From: Puccinellia tenuiflora
Lineage: Eukaryota; Streptophyta; Magnoliopsida; Poales; Poaceae
DNA length: 64,000 nucleotides
Direction of reading: 5' to 3'
NCBI GenBank assembly: GCA_012064385.1
Contig: QRDG01000477.1
Coordinates: 1 to 64,000, forward strand
Below are positions 35,283 to 45,037 of this stretch, piece after piece. Below the pieces are notes generated by a model. The model was not told the DNA's origin, did not search any database, and saw only the letters and a list, made by a program, of their open reading frames with translations. A program made the translations under genes and the position numbers. Positions within the stretch are counted from its first letter, which is position 1; each line of letters starts with the position of its first letter.

Positions 35283-35507
35283 GTTTATTGCTGATATTTA
35301 TCTTCATCAGTATAGGGTGAAGGCTCCGATGATTGGACCCCTTTTAGCTTGGATCTCAGATTTTAGTTTGTAATCATGTACTTATACTTTCCATTCCAGC
35401 CTCCTTGATGTAATAACTATTTTTTGACACTTGGTCCCTTTAGGGCCTGCTATAATTCAAAATTACACCGTAGGGGTTTTCCCTTACGGTACAGGTGTCA
35501 AAAAAAT
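35283..35507 (+). other. 3' UTR and A-run of the plus-strand LINE
   Basis: Non-coding tail ending ACAGGTGTCAAAAAAA, followed by CCCAGAACA (35508-35516), the proposed second copy of the target site. The short hairpin-like pair CCGTAGGGGTTTTCCCTTACGG just before the tail could be the recognition structure for the reverse transcriptase (inference). Confidence 0.65.
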
Positions 35508-35516
35508 CCCAGAACA

Positions 35517-36727
35517 AGCACCGGCCTTTGGTGCCAAAACACCTACTTAGTCGACCCAGCACATAAGCGATCAGATGAATACTCTTAGGCGGACAAAACA
35601 TTAGTTTGTAAGGCAACATGGCCAAAAAGCATCAGAAACATAACCACTAACACGAAGCAAATTTGGTTTGACATTGATAGCTTAGTATATATGATCATCA
35701 GGAAATAAAAGATGGCATGATCTCAAAGAGCGGACAAAATTTACTTCATGATCATAGGTAATGTTAACGAGAGAATTGCTGAAAAACTTAGCTTTTTGGT
35801 GCTCTTGGCGTTGATGACGCGCATGCTGGGATGCGGCGATGAGTAGGCCGCGACCGCAACAACGAGTAGGCCGCAACGACAAATTAAGTCGGACCGCGAC
35901 GATGAGTAGGCCACGACGGATCCTCCTAAGACGGGTGTAGCGTAGATGACGATGAACTCGTCTATACCGGGACAAAGAGGAATTTTTTTTTGATTATTGC
36001 CATGTTGTCGTGTAAGTTGGAACAACGACGACAATCATGCCGGAGAAAATATCGTGCCGTTTTAGCAATTAAGCTAGAACACAACCACAGATACGCCAAA
36101 ATGACGTCTCCTGTCGATGGTTTAGATCAACGGTGAAGATACGGGACTATGTACGCGCGGGCATCGTCGATGTGAGTTAGTAGACGAACGACACGAGAGA
36201 TAGGATTTATACAGCTTCGGGACCCGGGAAACATCATCCGGTAATATCCCTAAGTGCTGTTTGTGGCTAGGTCTTATTCATAATGGTGGAAGTTGCCGTA
36301 TTGTGGGACGAATCCTCTGTTGGACTTGTCTAATCTATCGGGTTCTGTCCCGTCTGTTTTGGTCCTTCTAGGCCTCTATTCTCCTTCTTCTTTTTGGTGC
36401 TCCCGGCTCCTCCTTATAAAGGTGGAGGGCCGGGTTACAAGTTTGAGTCCTTGTAGGACACAGCTAATCTATTACAAGTTGGCAAGTGAGTTCTTGTCCT
36501 AATCTGATTGGAGTCGGCCTGCTGGGCTTCCCCTTGATGGACCACTCTCCGACTCCTTACAGGTACACGTGTCCCATATCCACGACAGACCGGGTTCCAC
36601 AGATAACTAGTGGTGTCTCTCCAGAAGATATGCATGATGGGTAAACAAACTATAACAAAGCAATTGACAAAATTGTGGGCACATAACAATGTTATCATAA
36701 AACAATATAGTTCACCGTTTCATCTAA
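35517..36727. other. Unassigned repeat-like DNA right of the LINE
   Basis: Contains a short tandem motif (GATGAGTAGGCCGCGAC variants at about 35840-35920) and, near 36410, CTCCTTATAAAGGTGGAGGGCCGG, which resembles the TATA-containing stretch near 1216. It may be part of the repeat into which the LINE inserted. No coding region was recognised. Confidence 0.35.
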
Positions 36728-37763
36728 TATGGGCATTACGTCAAAATACACAGACCGTTATCCAACTGCATCTATGACTAATAATCCACCCCCGAGATCG
36801 CTATCCAGCATGTCTCTCAGAAGTATTAAGTTGCAAGCAACAGATCATTGCAATAAGCATTGTGCATAATGTAAACAATGTAAATAACATGAGGAAATAA
36901 CGCCGTTGTTTTCTCTCTAGTGGCAACAACACATTCGTTGGCATGGGCGTTTCTGTCAGTCGCACTCTACTCAAGAAGGTATGAACCCACTATCTAGCAT
37001 AAATACTCTCTCTAAAGAATACTACCAATTACTTGGCCAAAGCATCCACTAGCATCGGAGAGCATGCAAGATCATAGATAAAAGATAACATAGAGATAAA
37101 CAAGAGTAATGATTTGCATAATTCATCGGATCCAAGCAAAAACATCATGTAGCAGTTACAGATAATATGATCTTGATCATGATAGGCAGCTCACAAGATC
37201 TAAACAATGGAGTACAAGGAGAAGAGACAACCATCTAGATACTGCCATGGACCCGTAGTCCGGTGGTGGACTACTCATGCATCACTCCGGAGGCAGGCAT
37301 GGTGGTGTAGATGTCTCCGGTGATGATCTCCCCCTCCGGCAGGGTGTCGAGAAGAGATTCAGAACCCTCCCGATCTAGGGTTGGCGACGACGGCGGCCTC
37401 GGATGTTTTCTGGAGAATATGATCGGGTACTTAGGGTTTTCGGGATGAAGACAATTTATAGGCGAAAGGGCAGCTCAAGTCGATACCGGAGGCGGCTAGG
37501 TGGGGCCCACGCGCGGCCAGCCCCTGGGCCGCGCCTGTGGGGCGTCTACGGGCTGTGGGCCCCCCTGCAGCTCCCCTCCTTGCTCCGTCTTTGTTTCTTC
37601 GTAAAAATAAATCACGTAAATTTCCAGCCAATTTCGAGAAACTTCCCCGAACAGCTTTTCTGAAACAAAAGGACAACAGAAAACAGGAACTGATACTGGG
37701 CATCTTGTCAATAGGTTAGTTCCATAAATTATGCAAAAATGATATAAAAACATTGTGTAACTG
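36728..37763 (-). repeat. LTR fragment of a gypsy family related to the TGATACGTCTC group, minus strand
   Basis: Read on the minus strand it parallels the internal part of the gypsy LTRs: CTAACCTATTGACAAGATGCC, a TATA-like stretch TATAAATTGTC, the first-exon-like GGGTTTTCGG region, and GCTTGCAACTTAATAC. Both LTR ends are missing or too diverged to recognise, and no duplication was found, so this is a fragment. Several deletions relative to 30051-31650 are apparent. Confidence 0.7.
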
Positions 37764-38489
37764 ATATATAATCAAGGGAGGGAGGGGAAGGCGAGAACGC
37801 ATCCATTGGATCTCCGGCCGGCGGCGGTGGACATGTACGGTGGCGGCGGCGGCTGGCTAGGTTTTTTTTTTTAGGCTGCAACGCAGCTACTGCTGGAATC
37901 GTAGTGTCAAAAGAACGAGATACAGGAGGACATCTGATGACGTGAACCGATTACTAATCATCTAAACAAGGTGACAAAACCTGGTTAAGAGGTTAATTGG
38001 CTGGTTTAATTAGTTTGGGGGTTAGATGTACCAAACAATAGTTTGGGGGAAAAGTACCCCAAACCTGACACTTCGTGGTGTAAAACAAACTTTTCTCCCA
38101 AAATAAATATGTGCAGCCCAAATCCACTTTGCCTTGCTTCGTTTGAAAGTTCTAATATCCATTTCACATGCTCCGGCCCATGAGTTAGCCCATGTGATAG
38201 TTGCTCTTACAGTAAAAACGAAATTAAGGATTCGCTTTTGCTAGTTCTCGGTTGACTGCAATAGAGAGAACAATAGGAAAGCACCAGCTTTGTTACAAAA
38301 AATGTTGAGAATTATTGGCAGAATTTTGCTCTATTTTGTCAATGGGGTTCAAAAAAATTAGCTAGCCACCCACTAACCCACCATGCATGCAGGATGCTAG
38401 GCTTGAAATACCGTAAATCCTCTTGATAGGGGGTTTGGAGCATGGGCGAAGCTACGTGCAGTTCAGGGGTGGGGGCGCTACCCCTCCCC
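37764..38489. other. Unassigned intergenic DNA
   Basis: No gene recognised. A GGCGGCGGTGGA-type low-complexity stretch lies near 37820-37850 and a T-run at 37861. The remainder is AT-rich. Confidence 0.4.
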
Positions 38490-39065
38490 TCATCCCATTA
38501 ACCATTTAGCCTTCAGATCCCAGCGTTCTTAATTCCCTTACGGTCATCTTTGACCTCGCTGATTGCGTCCCACTTCATGCTCTTGTCTCTGTTCCACACC
38601 ATCTAGCAGAGCATAGGATGTGCACCTCCACAGGACGACGAGGTTAACGCATCCTTGGGTGAGTTTCCCTCCGTCCTCCCATGCCGCCTTGATGGCGGCG
38701 CTGATGGGAGCGAAACTTGTTGCTTCATAGAGCATGACGACGAGGCTTGTGAGCTTTTTCTTCATCTCCTGATCTATCGTGGCGCCTGTGTAGCTTGCCA
38801 GCGCGGAGACGACATCCTGTGCGGCCTTCCTCCCGAGGACGACGTCCGCCAAATTGTTGTGGCTGCCCTTGAACGACGTATAGTCGCCCCCGAAGCCGAG
38901 GGGAGTCGTCCCCTTGATGAGCGCTCGTCGCCTTTGAACGTGTACCACGAGCCTGCCCTTGTATTGAAACCTACAAGGTAAATGTTATCCGTCCTCATGG
39001 CGAGCGTGCTTGACAGGCCGTCGGGGCCCTTGAGCAGGACGTAGAACAACTCGACATTGTTTTAA
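38490..39065 (-). pseudogene. Ribosome-inactivating-protein (rRNA N-glycosidase) relic
   Basis: Intact members of this plant defence family remove one adenine from the large rRNA. Minus-strand frames show ELFYVLLKGPDGLSSTLAMR and TDNIYLVGFNTRAGSWYTF, typical of the N-terminal half of cereal type-1 enzymes. After a frameshift near 38925 they continue with LADVVLGRKAAQDVVSALAS and the active-site helix LTSLVVMLYEATSFAPI. The family signature in that helix has Glu-Ala-x-Arg-Phe. Here the Arg position is Ser, so a catalytic residue is missing. The conserved Trp-Asp segment near the end (KWDAISEV) lies in yet another frame near 38560. With at least two frameshifts and the lost residue it is non-functional. 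The N-terminus upstream of 39065 was not recognised. Confidence 0.75.
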
Positions 39066-41109
39066 TGCACCCGGAGTACTGGACGCCGATTCTTCTTCGG
39101 CAGGGGCGTGCTCGTCTTCCCTCGACAATCTGTTGGGCCGACACCGAAGAAGAAGCAGGATCTCACAGGACTTAGAGGGTTGGCTGGGGGTGGCATTGGA
39201 CCAACAGAGGAGGAGTTTGGGGCAGGGGGTGGCAAGCGTTGTGGCAGCACGTCGGTCGCAAGTGGAATACGACAGTTAGGCCTACGGTGATTGCAGGGAC
39301 TGCTAGGAGATGAAAACGAGGGTGGTGGCAACCGAGTGCTAGCTTAATTCTCGGTCACCCGGGCCCTAGGCATGTCCTTAAGAATTGCACCTCTCCCGCC
39401 AAAAACAAAAAAAGGTTCACTGCTCCGCACCTAAATACATAAACATTTGAAAAGGGTTAATTGGTTGGAATCATCTAAAGCTTACATGGCATTAATATCA
39501 AGCAAGACCGACCTTCCAGGGCATTGTCTAGGGGAGATCTGAAGCTTCTCCCCCTTCATTTTTGTCACGGAGATGGAGGGGACGGGGATGAGGAGTTGCT
39601 CATACCGGTCCTGGATCGACTGCTTCGATGGAAGGTTGAGCGCGAGCGTGCAGGTGCGCTCTGGAGACTGCGATGTCTAGACGTCGTTATCCTTGACCAT
39701 GGTGGCCTCTCCTCGCTCGTTTGCGTATAGCCCGAGCGTATTCTTCCTCCAAGATGGAGGATCTTCGATGACTTCGGTCTGGGGAACGTCGTTGACGTTG
39801 CCCCAAGTGGCATGCTTCCCGCTGGGGGCGCGAGCGTCCGGACCTGGGGGTTTCGTGGATGCGATGGAGAAGACTAGGGATCTTTGATTTTTTGTTTTCT
39901 ATTCCAAGGTCCTTTTGCAAAATGTGAGGATTTCGATGTAATTTCTCATGTTTCTAGGGTCCTGTATGTAAATTTTTACACATCGACAAAGTAATGAAGT
40001 AATGGCAGTTTTATTTCCCGTCCCTTCGGGGCCTTACCTTAAAAAATGGTCTTTATATACAAAAACTGGTTTTTCTACGGTGTACTTACTGACGTCTTTG
40101 TTTTGTTGCAAAGTTACATGAAGAAAAGATGTATTCAGATTTACGGGGAACAACGCCAAAATTCAAGGCATCAACTCCCTTTAACACGTTCTAAAAAATG
40201 TCCCCTTCAGGGTTTGTATAATGCGGGCACTCGGACCAGCTGCTAGGGAATAAAACCCCGACATAGACGGATATATAAACATACAGATGTTCTACAAAAA
40301 AGTCCCCTTTAGGGTCGGTGTAATGCGGATATATAGGCGTTTGATTAATAGGTGAAAATTAGGACTAGCCGACTAATTATGACTCCTAATGACGGACACT
40401 TGGCTGCACAGGAAGTGCTAATGATGACCGTGCTACACATAGCTTGGTTTTTCAAAATTCAAAATCAGAATTTTTTAGTTTCACAAAATTCTAAAGAAAA
40501 ACCCTACGTATAGATAATGTCGATATGTAACAGTGTGTAAATCCAAAATTCGTATTATTCTTTGCAACACAAGAAGGACAAGTCTGGAAAATTTTAAGTT
40601 TTTAAAACTTTGTAATGTTCACCACTCAGATTCACCCATTTGTTGTATTACCCAGCCTAAAATACGAACAATTAAGAACTAAAAAGTTGCAGACTTGTAT
40701 ATCATATCACTATCAACATCTCGAATTTTATCCCAGGATTTTTTGATATTGATAAGTTATAAACACAAATTACAGTTTTTTGAAGAAAAAAAGAGCTATA
40801 TGTGCAGCTCGGGCTCCAAAACGCCACTCTCTTGTACATGCCCTTATTATCTCACGGAATTCTTTTGAAAACTTAGAAGTTAAAATACAGGAGTAGAATA
40901 CTACAGAAAAAGAAAACATAATGCTACTACAAAAACTAGTCAAACATGGGAGTTGTTCCTCTCCTACCAAAAACTAAAGAAAAAGGAAAAAATATGAACT
41001 GCACGTGCGTCCTCGATGTTGACATCCTCAACTTACGTTACCAGCCAAAACATTTGAAATTTCAACAAAACAATACTAGTCTGGTTAAAATCACACAAAC
41101 TAAAATATA
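39066..41109. other. Unassigned intergenic DNA
   Basis: No convincing gene. The 39520-39900 stretch is GC-rich with several overlapping frames and no recognisable domain. Two short near-repeats (AATGTCCCCTTCAGGG near 40197 and AAGTCCCCTTTAGGG near 40300, each followed by a TAATGCGG) are present. 40400-41100 is AT-rich and featureless. Confidence 0.4.
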
Positions 41110-41268
41110 CTTCCTCCGTATTAAAATATAAGATGTTTTGCCATTTTTCTTTCCATCCGTATTTAGATATGTTTTAGTGTAAGATTCATATGAATCTTCA
41201 CTAAAATATGTCTAGATACAGATGGAATGAAAAATGCTAAAACATCTTACATTTTGATACGGAGGGAG
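41110..41268. mobile_element. Stowaway-type MITE, 159 bp
   Basis: Ends CTTCCTCCGTATTAAAATAT and its complement ending ACGGAGGGAG, flanked by TA (41108-41109 and 41269-41270). It is near-palindromic throughout, with a central AGATTCATATGAATCT. It is a different subfamily from 7672 and 63248. It lies about 460 bp from the 3' end of the ARM-repeat gene. Confidence 0.92.
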
Positions 41269-41732
41269 TAATATACTACGATGTGCTCCTGCGAACATGT
41301 CTACAAATGGGGTCACGTGTGTTGGCGGCAGCTGGTGACAATGCCACGATAGCATGACGTTACTAGGGCATCGTTTCCAAGTTCTTAGCTTGCATCGTTT
41401 CCAAGTTCCAAACTTCTAATCTTCCACAATATCACGTATGTGCAACATGATACGCCACAAAAGACACAGGTCAATATGAGAGTTGATCCATTCGTTCACA
41501 CAAACAAAAAAGAAGAGATGCTACATGTGAACAGCATTATGATCATGAACTTAGTTTATGACCTTATAAGCATTTGAAATTCGAACAAGACAAATGGTAA
41601 TGTGGTCAAAACCTACACAAGGATCTCCATCAGTTTATATACTAGCAGTACTATTCACAACAAACTCATCACCTGATTACACGACACCATGTACTCGTGT
41701 GCGAATTAGCTAGTAGGCACGTGCAGGGTCGG
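41269..41732. other. 3' flank of the ARM-repeat gene
   Basis: AT-rich intergenic DNA downstream of the minus-strand gene. It should hold its 3' UTR and polyadenylation site. No clear AATAAA was selected. A small direct duplication, GCATCGTTTCCAAGTTC, occurs at about 41369 and 41393. Confidence 0.4.
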
Positions 41733-42761
41733 TCAGCCCAACGTGACACGCGACCCGTCGTGCGTCGTGGCCGACGCCGGCGACGAGAAGTACGGGTCCG
41801 ACTCCACCAGCCCGTCCAGGAAGTCCGCGAACCGGTGTTCCTTTTGCCGCTTCGCGACGGCGGCGCCCTCCTCCAGCGCCCGCAGCAGGGACGCCGCCTT
41901 GGCCTTCCCCCTGGCGCTGGCCGCGCCGTCCTCCGCGAGCTCCCTGACCGCCTCCTCCGCGCCGCCCACCGCCAGCACCTCCGCGACCGCCCGCTCGCCG
42001 CCGGCCATGACGAAGTTGAGCAGCGCGGCCGCCGCGTTCTCCCTGGCCCTCCCGGTCTCGGCGCCGCCGGGCTCCACGAGGTCCACGAGGATGCGCACCC
42101 CGGACACCGCGGCGAACGCGGCCAGGCTCTCGGCGCACCCGGCCACCTGCGCGACGACGGCGGTGGCGTCCTCCACGATGCCCGTCCGCCCGTCCGTCAT
42201 CACGAGCGAGAACAGCGCCCGCACGGCGCCGAGCTCGACGAGCGCCGCCCGGTTGAGCGGGTACAGCGCGACGCCGAAGAGCGCCTTGAGGGCGTCCTTG
42301 GTGGCGCGGGTGCCCCTCTTGTTACCGCGGAGGAGCGCGACGAGCGCGGCCAGGAGGGGCCGCTTGGCGCCGACGATGGGGCGGTAGGCGTCGACGCAGA
42401 GGAGGCTGGCGACGGTGGCGGCCGCGTGGTGCGCCGCCGCGTACTCCTCGGCGCGCATGGCGGCGGCGAGCGCGTCGAGGATGCCCGGGGAGGACATGAG
42501 CTGCTCCCGGGCCGAGAGGGAGATGTTGAGCAGCGCCGCGGCGGCGTCCTCGGCGGAGGCGGACGTGGAGGGCGACGTGAGCTGGGTGGTCAGGTAGGGC
42601 ACCGCGCCCGCGTCGGCCAGCGGCGCGCGCACCTCCGGGTCGTCCTTGGAGGCGCGCCGGAGCTCGGCGACCGCCGCGGCCGTGGCGCCCGCGTCTCGCA
42701 CGGCCGCCGCGCCACGCAGGCGGCCGACGAGGTTCCGTGCCGTGTGCCGCTGCGCTTCCAT
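41733..42761 (-). CDS. Armadillo-repeat protein, U-box-protein-like without a U-box
   Basis: Intact single-exon frame of 342 codons from the ATG at 42761. ARM repeats, which form a helical solenoid for protein binding, are visible from about residue 22 to 320: AAVAELRRASKDDPEVRAPL, AGAVPYLTTQL, AAAALLNISLS, ATVASLLCVDAYRPIVGA, ALKALFGVALYPLNRAALVE, LGAVRALFSLV and NAAAALLNFVMAGGERAVAE. The closest known plant group is the PUB-ARM family (U-box E3 ligases) and its relatives. This protein lacks an N-terminal U-box, so it is more likely an adaptor than a ligase. It ends KRQKEHRFADFLDGLVESDP. There is no signal peptide or membrane segment. GC content is very high in third positions, as is usual for grass genes. 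Specific function is unknown. Confidence 0.88.
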   Translation of the reverse strand: MEAQRHTARNLVGRLRGAAAVRDAGATAAAVAELRRASKDDPEVRAPLADAGAVPYLTTQLTSPSTSASAEDAAAALLNISLSAREQLMSSPGILDALAAAMRAEEYAAAHHAAATVASLLCVDAYRPIVGAKRPLLAALVALLRGNKRGTRATKDALKALFGVALYPLNRAALVELGAVRALFSLVMTDGRTGIVEDATAVVAQVAGCAESLAAFAAVSGVRILVDLVEPGGAETGRARENAAAALLNFVMAGGERAVAEVLAVGGAEEAVRELAEDGAASARGKAKAASLLRALEEGAAVAKRQKEHRFADFLDGLVESDPYFSSPASATTHDGSRVTLG

Positions 42762-44100
42762 GGATGATCGATCGCTGCTGCTGTGGGGGACGGATCTGGC
42801 CGGGGTTGCGTGCTCGCGGGTGGGTAGATGCGGTTTTGGAGCTCGCGTCGGTCGACTTTGTGGTTGGTTGGTGGGATGGGAAAGAAGGTGGCGCGAGCGA
42901 GTTGACGTGTGCGATTAATTTCTTTCTATCTGCTTCGCGCGTCGTAGGTTTGAAGCTTCTTCCTCCTCGCCTCGCCTCGCCTTGCCTCGTGTCGCGCTAG
43001 TGGAATTGCTGCTGGAAGGTTCAAGTTCTTTACTATGCATAAACCCAGTTTCAAACCTCTTTTTTGCTCGTTTCGTGACCCGATCAACCACGTCGATCCG
43101 AACATGTTGCAAAACAGTGGGCTTGAAAAGGCGTTGAAATACCAATTCACATCTAGTTACTGATCAGGAAGTTTACTCCTGTCATGCAAGGTGAGTATTT
43201 CGAACCTGGATCTGAAATTGGAATTGGAGTTTAGGTGGGAAGGTGCAACCGTGCGACTATGTATCCGTCACGCCGCCGGCCGCTATCAGAGGTGGACGGA
43301 GTTTAATGCCCCGAGCGAGCTGTAACAGATAAGCCAGCAGATTCATCCTCTACATTCATCATCCTCTCCTGGCGCCTGAGCTTGACGCTCCAGAGAGATC
43401 GATATATACACCGAACCGCGGAAGCTTCGCAGTCAACAGCCTGCCCTGAAATGACGCGAGATCACGTTGGCAAGCTTAAGCAGTTAAGCTGCATCATCAC
43501 GATCGTACTAGTAACGTAATTGACATAGTCCAGATTTATCAATTAGAGCTCAACAATCTAGCTAGTCTTCTGACGAGTAATAATCCACACCATATATACG
43601 CGTAGTTTCCGACAGCAACCAGTGTACACTGTATACATATGCTCGATCGAAATGTGGACACGCCGAATACGTGATCTTTTTTTCGAGGATGTCAAAGGGA
43701 TGAGTACTGTACTACTACGACGTAGTATAAATACTAGTATTTTTATTTTGGTTTTCTTGCTAGGGAGTATAACAGTAGTCAGCAATGGAGCAGCTAACAG
43801 CCGATGCTCGCGAAGTCACGATGATGACCAGCTAGCAGCGTTGAAACTCACGGCAGCTAGCTCTGCGTCATCGCTTCTGTTGGCGGTGGCGACTGGCGAC
43901 GGCGGCCGGACCTACTTTGACCTTTGTGCCAAACTCTTGTGTTCCACTACTCTTATCGATCGGTTTCTCTTTATGAACAACAGCACAAGGAAAATTATTT
44001 CCTAACCTTTCGACTATTCTGGAAATTACCCACGCCTTTTAATTATGTGTGAACGCTTGTCTCAACACAAGGACATACCGGTCACCTTTGACCTTAAAAT
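42762..44100. other. Upstream region of the ARM-repeat gene and unassigned DNA
   Basis: The first few hundred bases should contain the promoter and 5' UTR of the minus-strand gene. No convincing TATA box was found. A 127-codon plus-strand frame at 43622-44005 has a hydrophobic stretch (TSIFILVFLLGSITVV) but no recognisable family, and its codon use is not gene-like. It is left unannotated as a gene. Confidence 0.4.
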
Positions 44101-44139
44101 ATTATACTACTGCTATAGAAACAGATCGATATCTTACTC

Positions 44140-44204
44140 ATCGATCGGGAGAATTGATTTTAACCCCCCGCGCCATGAGGTTAAAATCAATTCTCCCGAT
44201 CGAT
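44140..44204. repeat. Perfect 26-bp fold-back at the left end of the kinase-carrying element
   Basis: Arms 44140-44165 and 44179-44204 are exact reverse complements around a 13-base loop, made of the same sequence as the 41-bp terminal repeat. The left end therefore carries an extra inverted copy of the terminus. Confidence 0.9.
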
Positions 44205-44216
44205 GATTTTAACCTC

Positions 44217-44460
44217 GCCAAGGACCCCGCCGCCCGCCTCGGGTCTGTCCGCGGCGCACGACCTCGTGGCGCGGCTCCTCGCCAAGGACCCCGCCGCCCG
44301 CCTCGGGTCCGTCCGCGGCGCCACCGACCTCGTGGCGCGGCTCCTCGCCAAGGACCCCGCCGCCCGCCTCGGGTCCGTCCGCGGCGCACGACCTCGTGGC
44401 GCGGCTCCTCGCCAAGGACCCCGCCGCCCGCCTCGGGTCCGTCCGCGGCGCCACCGACCT
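44217..44460 (+). repeat. Four tandem copies of a kinase-derived 64/66-bp unit
   Basis: Units start at 44217, 44281, 44347 and 44411 with spacings 64, 66 and 64. In one frame a unit reads DLVARLLAKDPAARLGSVRG, matching the end of the catalytic domain of AGC VIII (D6PK-like) kinases (family: LLxKDPxxRLGS-RGA). Because 64 is not a multiple of three, the units fall in different frames and cannot be translated together. The 64+66 pair appears duplicated as a dimer. Confidence 0.85.
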
Positions 44461-44716
44461 CTCGTCCTCCTCCTCCACCCCGGCCACGCCGCTCGGCCCC
44501 GCGGACTTCAAGCTCGTCCGTTGCGTCGGCGGCGGCGACATCGTCCGCCACCGCATGCCGTCCTGCCGCTTCCCGCTCGCCTCCGCCCGGTTCTACGCCG
44601 CCGAGGTGCTCCTCGCGCTCGAGTACGTGCACATGATGGGCGTCGTCTACCGCAGCCCGTCGCCCCTGCCGCTTCTGCCGCCCGTCGCCCTGCTGCTCCC
44701 GCCGCCCGTCGCCTGA
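44461..44716 (+). pseudogene. AGC-type protein-kinase fragment, shuffled
   Basis: Following the tandem units the frame reads PLGPADFKLVRCVGGGDI, like the start of a kinase domain, then jumps to ARFYAAEVLLALEYVHMMGV and VYR. This is the helix E region and the beginning of the catalytic loop (family HRDLKPEN). It then breaks into proline/leucine repeats and stops at 44714-44716. The order of pieces is wrong (C-lobe end first, N-lobe start next). Most of the domain, including the catalytic loop and the DFG motif, is absent. It cannot encode an active kinase. Confidence 0.75.
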
Positions 44717-45037
44717 ATTAATTAGGTTTACTTTCTTTCTTTACTAACTAATTGAGGAGATAACCCACCGGAGGGGTATACCAGCTACAATTAGACCGCG
44801 GTGGGGGCTCAGAGTAAGGCAGACAAACTAAGGGGTATATGATCAAAGTGCTGCCACGTGGGGGGGTTAAAATCAATTCTCCCGATCGATGAGTAAGATA
44901 TTGTCCTTAAAATATTCCATGGAGTAGTTTTTTAAGTACAGGCAGGCCACAAAGTACTCTTTCTCCGACTCTCACTGCTCGGCCCCCACGTAGCTTTCCT
45001 GAGCCGCTGAGACATTTATTTAGGTGATGATAGTTTG

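Larger units (their letters stand above)
5102..35507 (+). mobile_element. Full-length L1-type LINE split by two nested insertions
   Basis: The LINE pieces are 5102-7626, 28014-28120 and 31984-35507. Translation continues in register across both insertions once each duplicated target site is counted once. It has a 5' region, an ORF1 with zinc knuckles, an ORF2 with endonuclease, reverse transcriptase and a C-terminal cysteine-rich zf-RVT-like domain, a 3' UTR of about 220 bp and a terminal A-run. CCCAGAACA before 5102 and after 35507 is a plausible 9-bp target-site duplication. Stops and frameshifts in both ORFs show that it is dead. The 5' boundary rests mainly on that short repeat. Confidence 0.8.
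44129..44901. mobile_element. Small inverted-repeat element carrying protein-kinase gene pieces
   Basis: A 41-bp perfect inverted repeat (44129-44169 and 44861-44901) encloses 691 bp. Inside are four copies of a kinase-derived repeat, a separate kinase fragment and non-coding DNA. CCTTAAAATATT occurs directly after the right end (from 44905) and again about 25 bases before the left end (near 44091). That could be a displaced target duplication. The structure resembles Pack-type (gene-capturing) DNA transposons, possibly Mutator-like, but the superfamily is not settled. Confidence 0.6.

Noticed and set aside
39062..39900. GC-rich frames around 39.1-39.9 kb as a gene
   Set aside because: Frames on both strands overlap with no recognisable domains; only the segment below 39065 matches a known family.
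41697..42767. Plus-strand open frame of 356 codons opposite the ARM-repeat gene
   Set aside because: It is the antisense shadow of a GC-rich gene; the sequence is arginine/glycine-rich without domains, while the minus strand gives clear ARM repeats.
43622..44005. 127-codon plus-strand frame with a hydrophobic segment
   Set aside because: No family resemblance, no gene-like codon bias, and no promoter or splice support.
44217..44460. CRISPR-like regular repeats
   Set aside because: The units are directly abutting, coding-derived and in a plant genome; there are no spacers.
44138..44632. 164-codon minus-strand frame in the kinase-repeat region
   Set aside because: Antisense of tandem GC-rich units; the plus strand shows the kinase motifs.
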